DNA of 64,000 nucleotides from Planctomycetota bacterium. GTDB taxonomy: Bacteria > Planctomycetota > Planctomycetia > Pirellulales > PNKZ01. Both the position numbers and the translations under genes were made by a program. The stretch lies in contig JAFEBQ010000051.1 of NCBI GenBank assembly GCA_018242585.1, forward strand, positions 1 to 64,000. The letters are read 5' to 3'. Shown here piece by piece: positions 8,807 through 17,690 of this stretch; position 1 is the first letter of the stretch; each line of letters opens with the position of its first letter. The notes under the pieces were generated by a model that had not been told where the DNA came from, did not search any database, and saw nothing but the letters and a program-made list of their open reading frames with translations.

Positions 8807-10761
8807 GCATTCGCCACGATGTTTCCCGACTGATTGTCCGCGCTGGCGTGTTCGTCGCCGGGCTGACCTTGGTGGTGGCCGGCGCGGCCAGCGCCGCGGA
8901 CCCGTTGCCATCGACGATCGATTGTCTGCCTGAGCGGACGATGGTGGTCGTGCGGATGCCGTCGCCGGCGGCGATGTGGCAGGCGATGAAAGAGCGGACC
9001 AAGATCGGCGCTTACATGACCGATCCCGAGCGGCTCGGCAAGCTGACCAAGATCTTTCGCGACGCCATCGGCGACGAATGGGACGAGTTTGTCCAGGACT
9101 TGGGAAAGTACCAGCTCAAGGCCGAGGACTTGCCCGGCTTGTTTCATGGCGAATGCTCGCTGGCGGTGATCTATGGCCAGGCCGATGACAAGCTGAGCCA
9201 CGCGGCGGTGCTGATCACGTTGGAACCGTCGGGGGATGTCGGCGAGCGGTTCGTGTCGGCCATCGAACAGGCCATTGAAGAACAGAAGGAAGACGAAAAC
9301 CCGATCGCGCGCGTTGACGAGCAATTGGCCGAGCAAAAGGTGATGCGATTGACGCTGCCCGCCGACGCCTTCATCGACAAGGACGACGACGACAAGGCCA
9401 AGCGGAACTACATCGACTGGCACGCGTTCATCGCCCGGGTTGGCCCGCGGATTGCCATGCTGTTCACCATGCCGGTCGACATCGACGCCGACGAGTCGAA
9501 GCCCGTTGACCAGCGCGCGGCTAGCGAGGCCGAAGCCGAGTTTGGCCGCACGACGCTGGGGCAGTACCTGGCCCAGTTGACCGGCGGGTCGAACCGCGCG
9601 TGCAAGCTGTTCAACGCGCCGGGGGCGGCCGAAGTGACGCCCGCCGGCGAGTTGGGGTCGGAATTGGCGATCGATCTGAAGCCGGCCGTCACCTGGCTGA
9701 CGTCGCTGGCCGCGGAACTCGACAAGCGTGAAAAGGACGAAGACGCGGTCAAGATTTTGCCGGTGGTCAAGGCGGCGGCGCTCGATGGCTTGGGCCCGAT
9801 TATCTATCGCGCCACGCTCGACGGCGCCGTGGCGCGGGCCGTGGGCTTCGTTTCGGCTCCGTCGCCGCGCGGCGGCGTGCTGTCGGTCCTCGACCAGACT
9901 CCGTTGCCCGCGCAACCGGCCGGTTGGGTCGCGGCCGACGTGCTTGACTATGCGCACGTCAGCGCCGACTTGGGCAAGTTGTATCGCGAGGCGAAGAACT
10001 CGCTAATCGGCTTGATTGGCGAAAAGGCCAGCGGCGCGTTCGGCGCGATCGAACTGCAATTGCAAGGGGCGCTCAAAACCGACGTCACCACGCTGCTCTC
10101 GTCGCTGGGGCAACAGCACGTGCAGGTCAATTTCCCCTTGGAAGGGGGCGCGCCGCCGGCCGGCGATCCGTTCGCCGCCCAGGCGATGAATCGCACGGCC
10201 GTGGTCTGGCACGTTAAGGACGAAGACTTGTGGCGGCGCGTACTCGAGACGATTTCCGCGGTCGGCGCCGGCAAGGTGATCGAGGAGCAAGGTTTCACCG
10301 GCATCCGCTTTGAACAAGGGGCGCTCAAAGGGGGCGTGTTCGTCGGACAGAACCACTTGGTCGTTGGCGTCGGCTCCGGCGTGCTCGAACCGGTGTTGGC
10401 CGGCTTGCGCCGCCCGCCCGAGGGGGCGGACGCACTCGCCGGCAGCGCCGATTACCGCCGGGCGCGCGAACTGCTGCCGGCGCGGAACGGGCTGTTCCTG
10501 CAGGTCAGCAACTTGGGGCTACAGTTGCAGAACTCGCGCCAGCAGATGCAGATGGCCGTCGACTTGCTAAAGCACGCCAACCTGGACAAGACCGAAGACG
10601 ACGCCACGCGCTGGCTGAACGCATACATCGAAGCGATGAAGACGCTGTTGCCGACCGGCGACGAGGCAAAGAACTTGTATGGCCTGCAAGTGATGCAAGG
10701 CTCGGCCACCGAACACGGGTTGGTGATTGAAACCGTGCTCGAGATGACGCCGCGCGAGTGA
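8803..10761 (+). CDS. Secreted protein of unknown function
   Basis: A 652-residue protein with a clear signal peptide (VRAGVFVAGLTLVVAGAASA, cleavage near residue 31). I recognise no catalytic motif. The mature part starts with LPSTIDCLPERTMVVVRMPS and alternates helical, charged segments with beta-rich ones, reminiscent of planctomycete DUF3352-like secreted proteins, but that assignment is only a resemblance. It ends the operon, with ATGA coupling to the protease gene upstream and a hairpin-rich repeat after its stop. It may be a substrate, inhibitor or partner of the protease; this is inference from gene order only. Confidence 0.7.
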   Translation: MSIRHDVSRLIVRAGVFVAGLTLVVAGAASAADPLPSTIDCLPERTMVVVRMPSPAAMWQAMKERTKIGAYMTDPERLGKLTKIFRDAIGDEWDEFVQDLGKYQLKAEDLPGLFHGECSLAVIYGQADDKLSHAAVLITLEPSGDVGERFVSAIEQAIEEQKEDENPIARVDEQLAEQKVMRLTLPADAFIDKDDDDKAKRNYIDWHAFIARVGPRIAMLFTMPVDIDADESKPVDQRAASEAEAEFGRTTLGQYLAQLTGGSNRACKLFNAPGAAEVTPAGELGSELAIDLKPAVTWLTSLAAELDKREKDEDAVKILPVVKAAALDGLGPIIYRATLDGAVARAVGFVSAPSPRGGVLSVLDQTPLPAQPAGWVAADVLDYAHVSADLGKLYREAKNSLIGLIGEKASGAFGAIELQLQGALKTDVTTLLSSLGQQHVQVNFPLEGGAPPAGDPFAAQAMNRTAVVWHVKDEDLWRRVLETISAVGAGKVIEEQGFTGIRFEQGALKGGVFVGQNHLVVGVGSGVLEPVLAGLRRPPEGADALAGSADYRRARELLPARNGLFLQVSNLGLQLQNSRQQMQMAVDLLKHANLDKTEDDATRWLNAYIEAMKTLLPTGDEAKNLYGLQVMQGSATEHGLVIETVLEMTPRE

Positions 10762-10798
10762 TTATTTCCGGCGTCAGGCGCGTTCGGCGCGGTGTTAA

Positions 10799-10936
10799 CC
10801 CCTCTCCTCCCGGGAGAGGGTGGCGGCGCTAGCCGCCGGGTGAGGGTCCACGTGGCCCCGTGCGACGCGTTCCACCAGGGCGACGGGGACCCTCATCCGG
10901 CCTTCGGCCACCTTCTCCCGAGGGGAGAAGGGTTGC
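10799..10936. repeat. Intergenic hairpin repeat, copy A
   Basis: About 138 bases made of paired CCCTCTCC/GGGAGAGGG and GGTGAGGG/CCCTCATCC arms that can form two or three hairpins. It is the same kind of element as at 13601-13856, 24947-25092 and 29064-29334, in the orientation of the 24947 copy. It lies between the convergent ends of the secreted operon and the sugar isomerase gene. No reading frame is supported here. Confidence 0.75.
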
Positions 10937-10971
10937 TACGTGCCGTGTGAAGTGAACAAAGCACATATAAA

Positions 10972-10999
10972 AGAGCCGCCGGCTTGCGCCGGCGGCTCT
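10972..10999. terminator. Bidirectional hairpin terminator
   Basis: Perfect 12-bp stem (AGAGCCGCCGGC and complement) with a TTGC loop. On the minus strand it is followed by a T-rich tail (TTTATATGTGCTTT), fitting termination of the minus-strand isomerase gene that ends at 11035. It can also serve the plus-strand operon. Confidence 0.7.
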
Positions 11000-11034
11000 G
11001 GATCGTCTTCAGGCGATGTGGCGCAACTTGCAGT

Positions 11035-12003
11035 TCACACGTCGCACAGTTGTACGGCCTGCTTCAGGCCGGCTAGCGGGTCGCGGGTGGGAATGAACTC
11101 GTGTCCCACGTAGCCTTGGTAGTTGATCTCGACCAGCTTCCGCATGATCGGCGGGAAGAAGATTTCCTGGTGCTCGTCCAACTCGCCGCGGCCCGGGTTG
11201 CCGGCCGTGTGAATGTGGCCGATCACGTCCTGGCACTGGTCAATGCGGCGGATCACGTCGCCGTTCATGATCTGGACATGGTAAATGTCAAACAGCAGCT
11301 TGGCCCGCGGCGAGCCGACGCGGCGGCAAATGTTCGCCACGTAGTCGATGTCGTCACCCTGGTAGCCGGGGTGACCCTTCATCGGGTGCGACGAGTCGCG
11401 CGTGTTGAGGTGCTCGATGCAGACGGTCACCCCCTTCTTCTCGCCGTACAGGGCCAGCTCTTTCAGGCCGCGAACGGTGTTGTCGGCCCCTTCTTCCAAG
11501 GAAATCTCGCCGCTCTTGGGGTCTTCGGCGTCGCGCCACTTGTAACCGGTAAAGGCGATCACCGCCGGAAAGCCCGCGTCGGCGCAGTCGTCGATGGTCT
11601 TCTTGGTCCGCGCTAGCACTTCTTCGTGATACTTCGGGTTGTTCAGGCCCTTCATGAACGGCGCGCCGGGCATGCCGTTCGGGGCCAGCGCGCAAATGAG
11701 CCCGTGCTGCTTCAACACCGACCAATGTTCCGGCGCGATGATCTCGATCGACTTGCAGCCGAGTTGCTTGGAGACCTGGCAGGTCTTTTCCACGTCCCAC
11801 ATCTCGCCGGCGACGTTGAAACACCAGAAGACGACCGAGTGCTTGATGTTCCCCTTCAGCGCAGTCGGACCTTCGGCGGCGTCGGCGTCGCCGGTCAGGG
11901 CGGCCGCGCCGATCGAGGCGGCCCCGGCGGCGGCGCCGGCCCGAGCCAGGAAGCTGCGCCGGCTGACATTCGAGCGGCGCGACGATTGCGAACGACGATT
12001 CAT
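11035..12003 (-). CDS. Tat-exported sugar phosphate isomerase/epimerase-like protein (hydroxypyruvate isomerase type)
   Basis: A 322-residue TIM-barrel protein of the xylose isomerase-like/hydroxypyruvate isomerase family. Residues 14-19 are a twin-arginine motif (SRRSFL) followed by an Ala/Gly-rich hydrophobic stretch, so it is exported folded. Family blocks seen include CKSIEIIAPEHW, a central VCIEHLNTRDS with the metal-ligand Glu, LLFDIYHVQIMNGD, and near the end GHIHTAGNPGRGELD and GYVGHEFIPT. Such Tat-tagged members are common in planctomycetes and their substrate is usually unproven. It lies downstream of the sulfatase on the same strand with a 60-base gap, so the two may work together on sulfated carbohydrate; this is inference. 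Confidence 0.85.
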   Translation of the reverse strand: MNRRSQSSRRSNVSRRSFLARAGAAAGAASIGAAALTGDADAAEGPTALKGNIKHSVVFWCFNVAGEMWDVEKTCQVSKQLGCKSIEIIAPEHWSVLKQHGLICALAPNGMPGAPFMKGLNNPKYHEEVLARTKKTIDDCADAGFPAVIAFTGYKWRDAEDPKSGEISLEEGADNTVRGLKELALYGEKKGVTVCIEHLNTRDSSHPMKGHPGYQGDDIDYVANICRRVGSPRAKLLFDIYHVQIMNGDVIRRIDQCQDVIGHIHTAGNPGRGELDEHQEIFFPPIMRKLVEINYQGYVGHEFIPTRDPLAGLKQAVQLCDV

Positions 12004-12063
12004 GACATGTTCCTCGTGGTTGGAAACAAGCTGGTGGTTGATGGCGGCTCGGTGAAATCGAGT

Positions 12064-13569
12064 TTAGCGAATCTTCTGATCGGGGAGCGTTTGCTTCACT
12101 CCTTCGTCCAGCGGCATTACGTCATTGACGATCCCCAGTTGCCCCAGCTGCGCGGCCAGCTCGGCCTGCAGGCGCATGAGTTGCGCCGTGTGCCGCGGGT
12201 CGCGGACCAGGTTCTTGCGCTCCTCGGGATCGCTCTTCAGGTCATACAGTTCCGCCAGATGTCGATCGGTCTTTCCGTCGCCGTGCGGGTAGTGCATGTA
12301 CTTCCAGCGCTCGGTGCGGATGCCGCGGATGTTGGGCGTGTAGGGGAACTGCTTTTCATAGTTGTAATGGTACACGAACGAAGTTCGCCAGGCCGGGTCG
12401 GCGTCGCGAACCAGCTTGACCCAGGAGCGGCCGTGAATCTTTTCGAGCGCCGGCGCGTGGCACAACTCCAACAGGCTCGGCGCCATGTCGACCGTCAGCG
12501 TCAGCGATTCGACCTGCCGGCCGGGCTTGCCGTTGGTCAGGCCCGCATAGCGGACGATGATCGGAATGCGAATGCTCGGCTCGTGCATGGTCCGCTTGTC
12601 GACCATGCCATCCTCGCCGTTCAACAAGCCGTTGTCCCCCATGAAGACGATGATCGTGTTGTCAAGCTGGCCCGTCTTTTCCAGCAGTCCGACCAGCCGC
12701 CCCACGCTGTCGTCGACCGAGAGAATCGTTCCCCAATAAGCCCGAGTCATGGCGGCAAAGTCTTTCACCGCGGCGGGGCTGTCGTCGGGAAACTTCTTGC
12801 GCCACTCGAACAGCGGGCCATAGATTCCGTGCCAGGTATACAGCCGCTGGCGAATCCAGTCGGGCTTGTCGTCCAACTCGAAGGCGCTCTGGGGGTACCG
12901 CACGTCGACCGAATCGAACGTGTGCTCGTACTTCTGCTCGGGCAGGTAAAAGCTGTGCGGCGCTTTGTGACCCAGCATCAACAGCCAGGGGCGGTCGCCG
13001 CGCTGCTGGGCGAGCCACTTCTCGGCCAGCTCGGTGACCACCGTGGTGTAGTAGCCGGGCAACGTCCGCCGCGCGCCGTCGACGTTGAACTCGGTGTCGA
13101 AGTACTTCCCCTGCCCCTTGTGGGTGACGAAGTAATCGAAGCCAGGGCGCTTCTCGTCGTTCTCCTCACCCATGTGCCACTTGCCGATGTAGGCCGTGGC
13201 GTAACCGGTGTCGTGCAGCACGCCCGGGAAATGCTTGAGCGTGTTGGGGAACTCGGTGAAGTTGTTGGTCACGCCGTGGGCGTGGGCATACAGCCCGCCG
13301 AGGATCGAGGCCCGGCTGGGCGAGCAGAGGCTCGTCGTGCAAAAGGCGTTGCGGAAGTGGACCCCTTGCTGGGCCAATCGGTCGACGTGCGGCGTCTTCA
13401 GGTAAGGGTGCCCGGCGCAGCCGAGCGCATCCCAGCGCAGGTCGTCGCAGAGAATGAACAACACATTCGGCCGCCGCGGCGCATTGGCTGCGGATGCCAT
13501 TTGCCCGATCGTAAATACGAGCAGTGCGGCGACGAGTGAGAAGACAGTGCGATGAGTTCGATGTGGCAT
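12064..13569 (-). CDS. Secreted sulfatase (formylglycine type)
   Basis: A 501-residue arylsulfatase-family enzyme. After a signal peptide (residues 1-28) come the metal-binding Asp42-Asp43 (ILCDD) and the formylglycine signature C82-S-P-S-R with the following A-S-I-L-GG. Further along are YIGKWHMG, the KAPH region and FMGDNG, all typical active-site blocks. Cys82 needs conversion by a formylglycine-generating enzyme not present here. The open frame extends upstream to 13671, but that part is translated intergenic repeat, so the ATG at 13569 is preferred; no strong ribosome binding site is seen. The substrate, probably a sulfated polysaccharide, cannot be read from the sequence. Confidence 0.93.
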   Translation of the reverse strand: MPHRTHRTVFSLVAALLVFTIGQMASAANAPRRPNVLFILCDDLRWDALGCAGHPYLKTPHVDRLAQQGVHFRNAFCTTSLCSPSRASILGGLYAHAHGVTNNFTEFPNTLKHFPGVLHDTGYATAYIGKWHMGEENDEKRPGFDYFVTHKGQGKYFDTEFNVDGARRTLPGYYTTVVTELAEKWLAQQRGDRPWLLMLGHKAPHSFYLPEQKYEHTFDSVDVRYPQSAFELDDKPDWIRQRLYTWHGIYGPLFEWRKKFPDDSPAAVKDFAAMTRAYWGTILSVDDSVGRLVGLLEKTGQLDNTIIVFMGDNGLLNGEDGMVDKRTMHEPSIRIPIIVRYAGLTNGKPGRQVESLTLTVDMAPSLLELCHAPALEKIHGRSWVKLVRDADPAWRTSFVYHYNYEKQFPYTPNIRGIRTERWKYMHYPHGDGKTDRHLAELYDLKSDPEERKNLVRDPRHTAQLMRLQAELAAQLGQLGIVNDVMPLDEGVKQTLPDQKIR

Positions 13570-13600
13570 GCAATAACCAGAATTCGATTTCGCAAGGACC

Positions 13601-13856
13601 GACAAACACCCCTCCCTTTCAGGGAGGGGCTGGGGGAGGGTAAAGACGTAACCAATCAAAGACGCTTCCACCTCACGTCGGCCAGAACCAGCCTTCTCCC
13701 CTTGCGGGAGAAGGTGGCCCGAAGGGCCGGATGAGGGGTAAAGAAGTTGTGGGTCGCGCGAGCCTGCGACTTACCCCTCACCCGGTTCGCTACGCGAACC
13801 ACCCTCTCCCACAAGGGGCGAGGGTAGGGAATGCAGCCGCAATAACCTGTATAGTT
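13601..13856. repeat. Composite intergenic hairpin repeat, copy B
   Basis: Begins with GACAAACACCCCTCCC and a CCCTCCCTTTCAGGGAGGGG hairpin. It continues through a CCTTCTCCCC/GGGAGAAGG hairpin and a CCCTCACCC...GGGCGAGGG arm to near CCTGTAT. The same order of blocks recurs at 29064-29334, including the short links between hairpins, so the two are copies of one roughly 260-base unit. This copy fills most of the 355-base gap between the sulfatase and the phosphatase and also explains the false upstream extension of the sulfatase frame. Confidence 0.8.
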
Positions 13857-13924
13857 GACCGCGCAGGCCGGGGCAACTTGCACGCTCAAGGGGGTCGCAT
13901 CATCCGCTTAAAGGCGACGAAAGA

Positions 13925-14644
13925 TTACGAACCGCGCCCAACCAGGTGCTCGGCAAGGGTCGAAGTCCGCGTCTCGCCCGCCTGGTTCGCCTGCCAGAAC
14001 TGTCCGGAGTCGACGTCCAGGCACGTCAGCCAGCCAGCGCCGTAGACCCAAGTGTCAAGGCACACGGCGTGGCCGATGTTCCGCGGCCAGCCCGACGCCT
14101 GGTGCGTGTGGCCGCAGATCACCGTCTTGCCCGAGCAGTGGGGCGCCGGGTCGGCGAACTTCATCCACCGCATTGGCGCCACCGGCTGGCGTTCCAGCGG
14201 TAGCCGCGGGTCGAGCCCGCCGTGAACGAAGATGAACCGGTCGGTCTCGAACCAATCGGTCAGGTTGGTTTCGAGAAAGTGCCAATGCTCGAGCGGGATG
14301 TCTTCAAAGACCGCGCCGCGCTCGCCGGTCTGGTAACTGTCCAGCGTTTCCTGGCCGCCCCACTGAAGCCACTCGTTGATCAAGGTGAAGTTGGTGCGGC
14401 ATTCGAGCAGCATCTCTTCGTGATTGCCGCGCAGCGGGATCAACTGTCCGCTGGCGTTCAATTCGAGCAATCGCTCGATCACGCCCCGCGTGTCGGGCCC
14501 CCGATCGACGTAATCGCCCAGCGTGACGATCCAATCGTCGGGCGTGGGCCGCACCAGGTCCAACAGCGCGTCGAGCGCCCGCGAACAGCCATGAATGTCG
14601 CCGATGGCCAGCAAACGAATCGAGTGGCTACCGGACGGCTGCAT
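13925..14644 (-). CDS. Metallophosphoesterase (PrpA/PPP-type protein phosphatase family)
   Basis: A 239-residue phosphoesterase with the three classic metal-binding motifs: GDIHG (Asp16, His18), GDYVDRG (Asp44, Asp47) and GNHE (Asn74, His75). His ligands follow in the later FVHGG and CGHTH stretches. This matches bacterial serine/threonine phosphatases of the PrpA/lambda type or diadenosine tetraphosphatases (ApaH-like); substrate choice cannot be decided here. It is cytoplasmic, with no signal peptide. It sits just downstream of sdhB with a 42-base gap on the same strand, possibly read through from that operon. Confidence 0.88.
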   Translation of the reverse strand: MQPSGSHSIRLLAIGDIHGCSRALDALLDLVRPTPDDWIVTLGDYVDRGPDTRGVIERLLELNASGQLIPLRGNHEEMLLECRTNFTLINEWLQWGGQETLDSYQTGERGAVFEDIPLEHWHFLETNLTDWFETDRFIFVHGGLDPRLPLERQPVAPMRWMKFADPAPHCSGKTVICGHTHQASGWPRNIGHAVCLDTWVYGAGWLTCLDVDSGQFWQANQAGETRTSTLAEHLVGRGS

Positions 14645-14686
14645 GGTGCGCTCGGGGCCCTGGATGGCGTGGCGAAGACGATCCGC

Positions 14687-15580
14687 TTACGACGCGCCAA
14701 ACCACTTCTTGATCGAGCGCACGGTGGCGGCCCGGCCCACGCGGCCGATCGAATCGGTCAGCGGGATATGCTTGGGGCAGACTTCCACGCAGTTCTGCGC
14801 GTTGCCGCAATCCTGAATGCCGCCGGCCAGCATCAGCGCGTCGATCCGCTCGTCGGCGGTCATCGCCCCCGTCGGGTGCGTGTTGAACAGCACGGCCTGG
14901 CTGATGGCGTGGGCGCCGACAAACGCCTCGTCGAACTCCTGGCGCTCGCGCGCGGCCAAGGCTTCGTCGGCCTCGCTGGGCTTGCGCTTGACTTCGATCT
15001 TGTTGAACTGGGGACAAGCTTCCAGGCAACAGCCGCAGCTCATGCACTCCGACAACGGGTAGCGTTCTTGCTGTTCGGCGGGCGATTGCTTGGGGCCGGG
15101 GCCCAGGTTCACATAGCCGTCCACCGGGATCCAGGCCTTGACCTTTTGCAGGGCGCGGAACAGCCGCGAGCGATTGACCATCAAGTCGCGCACGACCGGG
15201 AACTTGGTCATGGGGCGGAGTTCGATCTCGCCCGGGTTCTCGGCCAACAACTTGTCGACCAGCGCGCTGCAGGCTTGCCGCACGCGGCCGTTGATCACCA
15301 TGGTGCAAGCGCCGCAGACCTCTTCCAGGCAGTTCGAGTCCCAGCAGACCGGCGCCACGTGCTCGCCGTCGGCCGTCGTGGCCTGGGCGGCGATCCGCTG
15401 CAACACGCTGATCACATTCATGTTCGACTCGCGGGTGACGGTGTGCCGCTCCCAATAGCTGGCGCGGCCCGGCGCGTCTTGCCGCAGAATGCGAACCGCA
15501 AAGGTGGTCGGCGCGGCATGCCCATGATCGGCGTGGCCGTGATCTTCGCTGCCGTGATGTCCGTTACTGTGGTGATCCAT
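14687..15580 (-). CDS. sdhB: Succinate dehydrogenase iron-sulfur subunit
   Basis: Electron-transfer subunit of succinate dehydrogenase/fumarate reductase. The 297-residue product holds the [2Fe-2S] ligand set around Cys79, Cys84, Cys89, Cys92 and Cys104 in the NCLEEVCGAC form typical of Bacillus-like enzymes. The bacterial ferredoxin-type cysteines follow at 179-189 (CMSCGCC...C) and 258-268. Unusually, residues 3-21 hold eight histidines in a His/Gly/Asp-rich stretch not seen in standard SdhB. The ATG at 15580 is chosen because the longer open frame (to 15766) overlaps sdhA; an AGGA lies about 14 bases upstream. Last gene of sdhCAB. Confidence 0.95.
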   Translation of the reverse strand: MDHHSNGHHGSEDHGHADHGHAAPTTFAVRILRQDAPGRASYWERHTVTRESNMNVISVLQRIAAQATTADGEHVAPVCWDSNCLEEVCGACTMVINGRVRQACSALVDKLLAENPGEIELRPMTKFPVVRDLMVNRSRLFRALQKVKAWIPVDGYVNLGPGPKQSPAEQQERYPLSECMSCGCCLEACPQFNKIEVKRKPSEADEALAARERQEFDEAFVGAHAISQAVLFNTHPTGAMTADERIDALMLAGGIQDCGNAQNCVEVCPKHIPLTDSIGRVGRAATVRSIKKWFGAS

Positions 15581-15668
15581 AGCGAGTAGTTTCGTCCTGA
15601 AGCTTGCTGACTCGATGTAGCTGGTGGCAAAGACGATGGTGTGCGGGGAAATCAAATCACGGCGCCGC

Positions 15669-17681
15669 TTACGACGCGGCACCGGCGGCGGCCGCGTGGG
15701 CGCCGGCGCCGTTTGTCGCGCCGCTGCCCTTGGCCTTTTGCTGCCGTTCGTTCCAGACTTCTTCAATCTGCTCGGCGCCGACCAGCCCGTACAGTCGGGG
15801 GCGCGGCGTGACGATCGACGTGTCGACCGCTTCGTAGCTCAATTGCGGCGAGCCGTCCGGCGCGAGCGTCGCGATCGTCGTCTTGAGCCACTTGCGGGTG
15901 TTCTCTTCAAATCGATCGCACCAGTGCTCGGCTTCGACGCGACGTTCCTGCGGTGTCGCCCCCTTCAGGCCGGGCTCGGCGAAGTCGGGCTTGAAGTGCG
16001 CGCCACGGCATTCGTCGCGCTGCAGCGCCCCGAGCAGGATCGTGCGGGCCAGCGGGAACATGTCGATCAGCGCCTTGGTGAAGACCACGTTCTGGTTGGT
16101 CCAAGCGCCGGTGTCCGACAGCGAGCACTTGGCGGCCCGCTGTTGCAACTCGCAGACCGTCTGGTACGCCTCGCGCAGCACGTTGTTGTAGCGGACCACC
16201 GTGGCGGCCCGGGTCATCACGTCCCCCAGTTGCTGGTGAATCAGGTACGGGTTCTCGCCGCCGGCAGGGCGCTTGAGCAGCGCGTCGTGCGCCGCCTGGT
16301 GCTTCTTACGATTTTGCTCGTACAAGGCCGAGGGCTGGTCGCTGGCCGCGCCACCGGGAATGCTCTTGAGCCAGGTTTGAATGCCCGGCGCGGTGACCAG
16401 GCCGCTGAAAATGCAGCTCAGCAGTGAATTGGCCCCCAGCCGATTGGCACCGTGGTACTGGTAATCGCATTCGCCAATTGCGTACAGGCCCGGAATGTTG
16501 GTGACCTGGTTCTTGGGCGAGCCGATCTGTAAACCGCCGTCGGCCGAGCGCTGATAATCGACCCACAAGCCGCCCATGGTGTAATGGACGGCCGGGAAGA
16601 TTTTCATCGGGACTTCGCGCGGGTCGACCCCTTGGAACTTCTCGTAGATGTCCAGGATGCCGCCCAGCTTCACGTCCAGCACCGCGCGCGGCAGGTGCGT
16701 CAGGTCCAAGTAGACGCAGAAGCGATCCTTCTCGACGCTCAAGCCCTCTTCGCTGCAGACCTTGAAGATTTCGCGCGTGGCGATGTCGCGCGGCACCAGG
16801 TTCCCGTACTTGGGATAGCGCTCTTCGAGGAAGTAGTACCGTTCGCTCTCGGGAATCGATTTTGGATTGCGCGGATCCTGCGGCGTCCGCGGCACCCAGA
16901 CGCGGCCCCCTTCGCCGCGGGCGCTCTCGCTCATCAGACGCAGCTTGTCAGCGCCGGGAATGGCCGTCGGGTGAACCTGAATGAACTCGCCGTTGGCGTA
17001 ACGCGCGCCGGCCTGGAACGTGCGGCTGGCGGCGCTGCCGGTGCAGACCATCGACATGGTCGAACGGCCATAAATCAAGCCGCAGCCACCCACGCCCAGG
17101 ATCACCGCGTCGGCCGGGAACGAGCGAATCTGCATGGTGACCAGATCCTGGGCCACACAGCCGCGACAGATGCCGCGCTCGTCAACGATCGGCCCCAGGT
17201 AGTCCCAGAACTCGTACTTCTTGATCTTGCCCGTGCCTTCCCAGGAGCGGACTTGTTCATCGAGCGCGTACAGCAATTGCTGCCCGGTCGTCGCGCCGGC
17301 GAAGGCGGTTCGCTTGTACAACGTGCCGCCAAAGCGGCGATGATCGCGGAAGCCTTCGACCGTGCGATTGAACGGGACGCCCAGCCGATCCATCAGATCG
17401 ATGATCTTCGGGCCCCAGTCGCACATCTCCTTGACCGGCGGTTGGTGTTGCAGGAAGTCGCCACCGTAGACCGTGTCGTCCAGGTGCAGGGATTCGCTGT
17501 CTCCTTGCTGGCGAGTTTGCTCGTTGACGCTGTTGATGCCCCCTTGTGCACAGACGCTATGCGACCGCTTGACCGGAGTTAGGCTCATCAGGTCGACGTC
17601 GATGCCATACTCGGCCAGCTTCATGGCCGCGGCCAGCCCGGCCAGCCCGCCACCGACGATCATTACACGTTGCTTTGCCAT
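15669..17681 (-). CDS. sdhA: Succinate dehydrogenase flavoprotein subunit
   Basis: Catalytic subunit that oxidises succinate to fumarate. The 670 residues start with the FAD-binding fold VGGGLAGLAAA. His41 in RSHSVCAQGGIN is the expected site of covalent FAD attachment. The active-site blocks HPTAIPG, SARGEGG and HYTMGG follow in order. The length and CAB gene order match the Bacillus-type class. It starts 9 bases after the sdhC stop and ends 88 bases before sdhB, so the three form one transcription unit. The C-terminal 25 residues are Ala/Gly-rich and probably disordered. Confidence 0.97.
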   Translation of the reverse strand: MAKQRVMIVGGGLAGLAAAMKLAEYGIDVDLMSLTPVKRSHSVCAQGGINSVNEQTRQQGDSESLHLDDTVYGGDFLQHQPPVKEMCDWGPKIIDLMDRLGVPFNRTVEGFRDHRRFGGTLYKRTAFAGATTGQQLLYALDEQVRSWEGTGKIKKYEFWDYLGPIVDERGICRGCVAQDLVTMQIRSFPADAVILGVGGCGLIYGRSTMSMVCTGSAASRTFQAGARYANGEFIQVHPTAIPGADKLRLMSESARGEGGRVWVPRTPQDPRNPKSIPESERYYFLEERYPKYGNLVPRDIATREIFKVCSEEGLSVEKDRFCVYLDLTHLPRAVLDVKLGGILDIYEKFQGVDPREVPMKIFPAVHYTMGGLWVDYQRSADGGLQIGSPKNQVTNIPGLYAIGECDYQYHGANRLGANSLLSCIFSGLVTAPGIQTWLKSIPGGAASDQPSALYEQNRKKHQAAHDALLKRPAGGENPYLIHQQLGDVMTRAATVVRYNNVLREAYQTVCELQQRAAKCSLSDTGAWTNQNVVFTKALIDMFPLARTILLGALQRDECRGAHFKPDFAEPGLKGATPQERRVEAEHWCDRFEENTRKWLKTTIATLAPDGSPQLSYEAVDTSIVTPRPRLYGLVGAEQIEEVWNERQQKAKGSGATNGAGAHAAAAGAAS

Positions 17682-17690
17682 TCGATTCGC

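Noticed and set aside
11626-13539. A 637-residue plus-strand frame across the sulfatase and isomerase genes
   Set aside because: Antisense to two genes with clear motifs; no conserved features.
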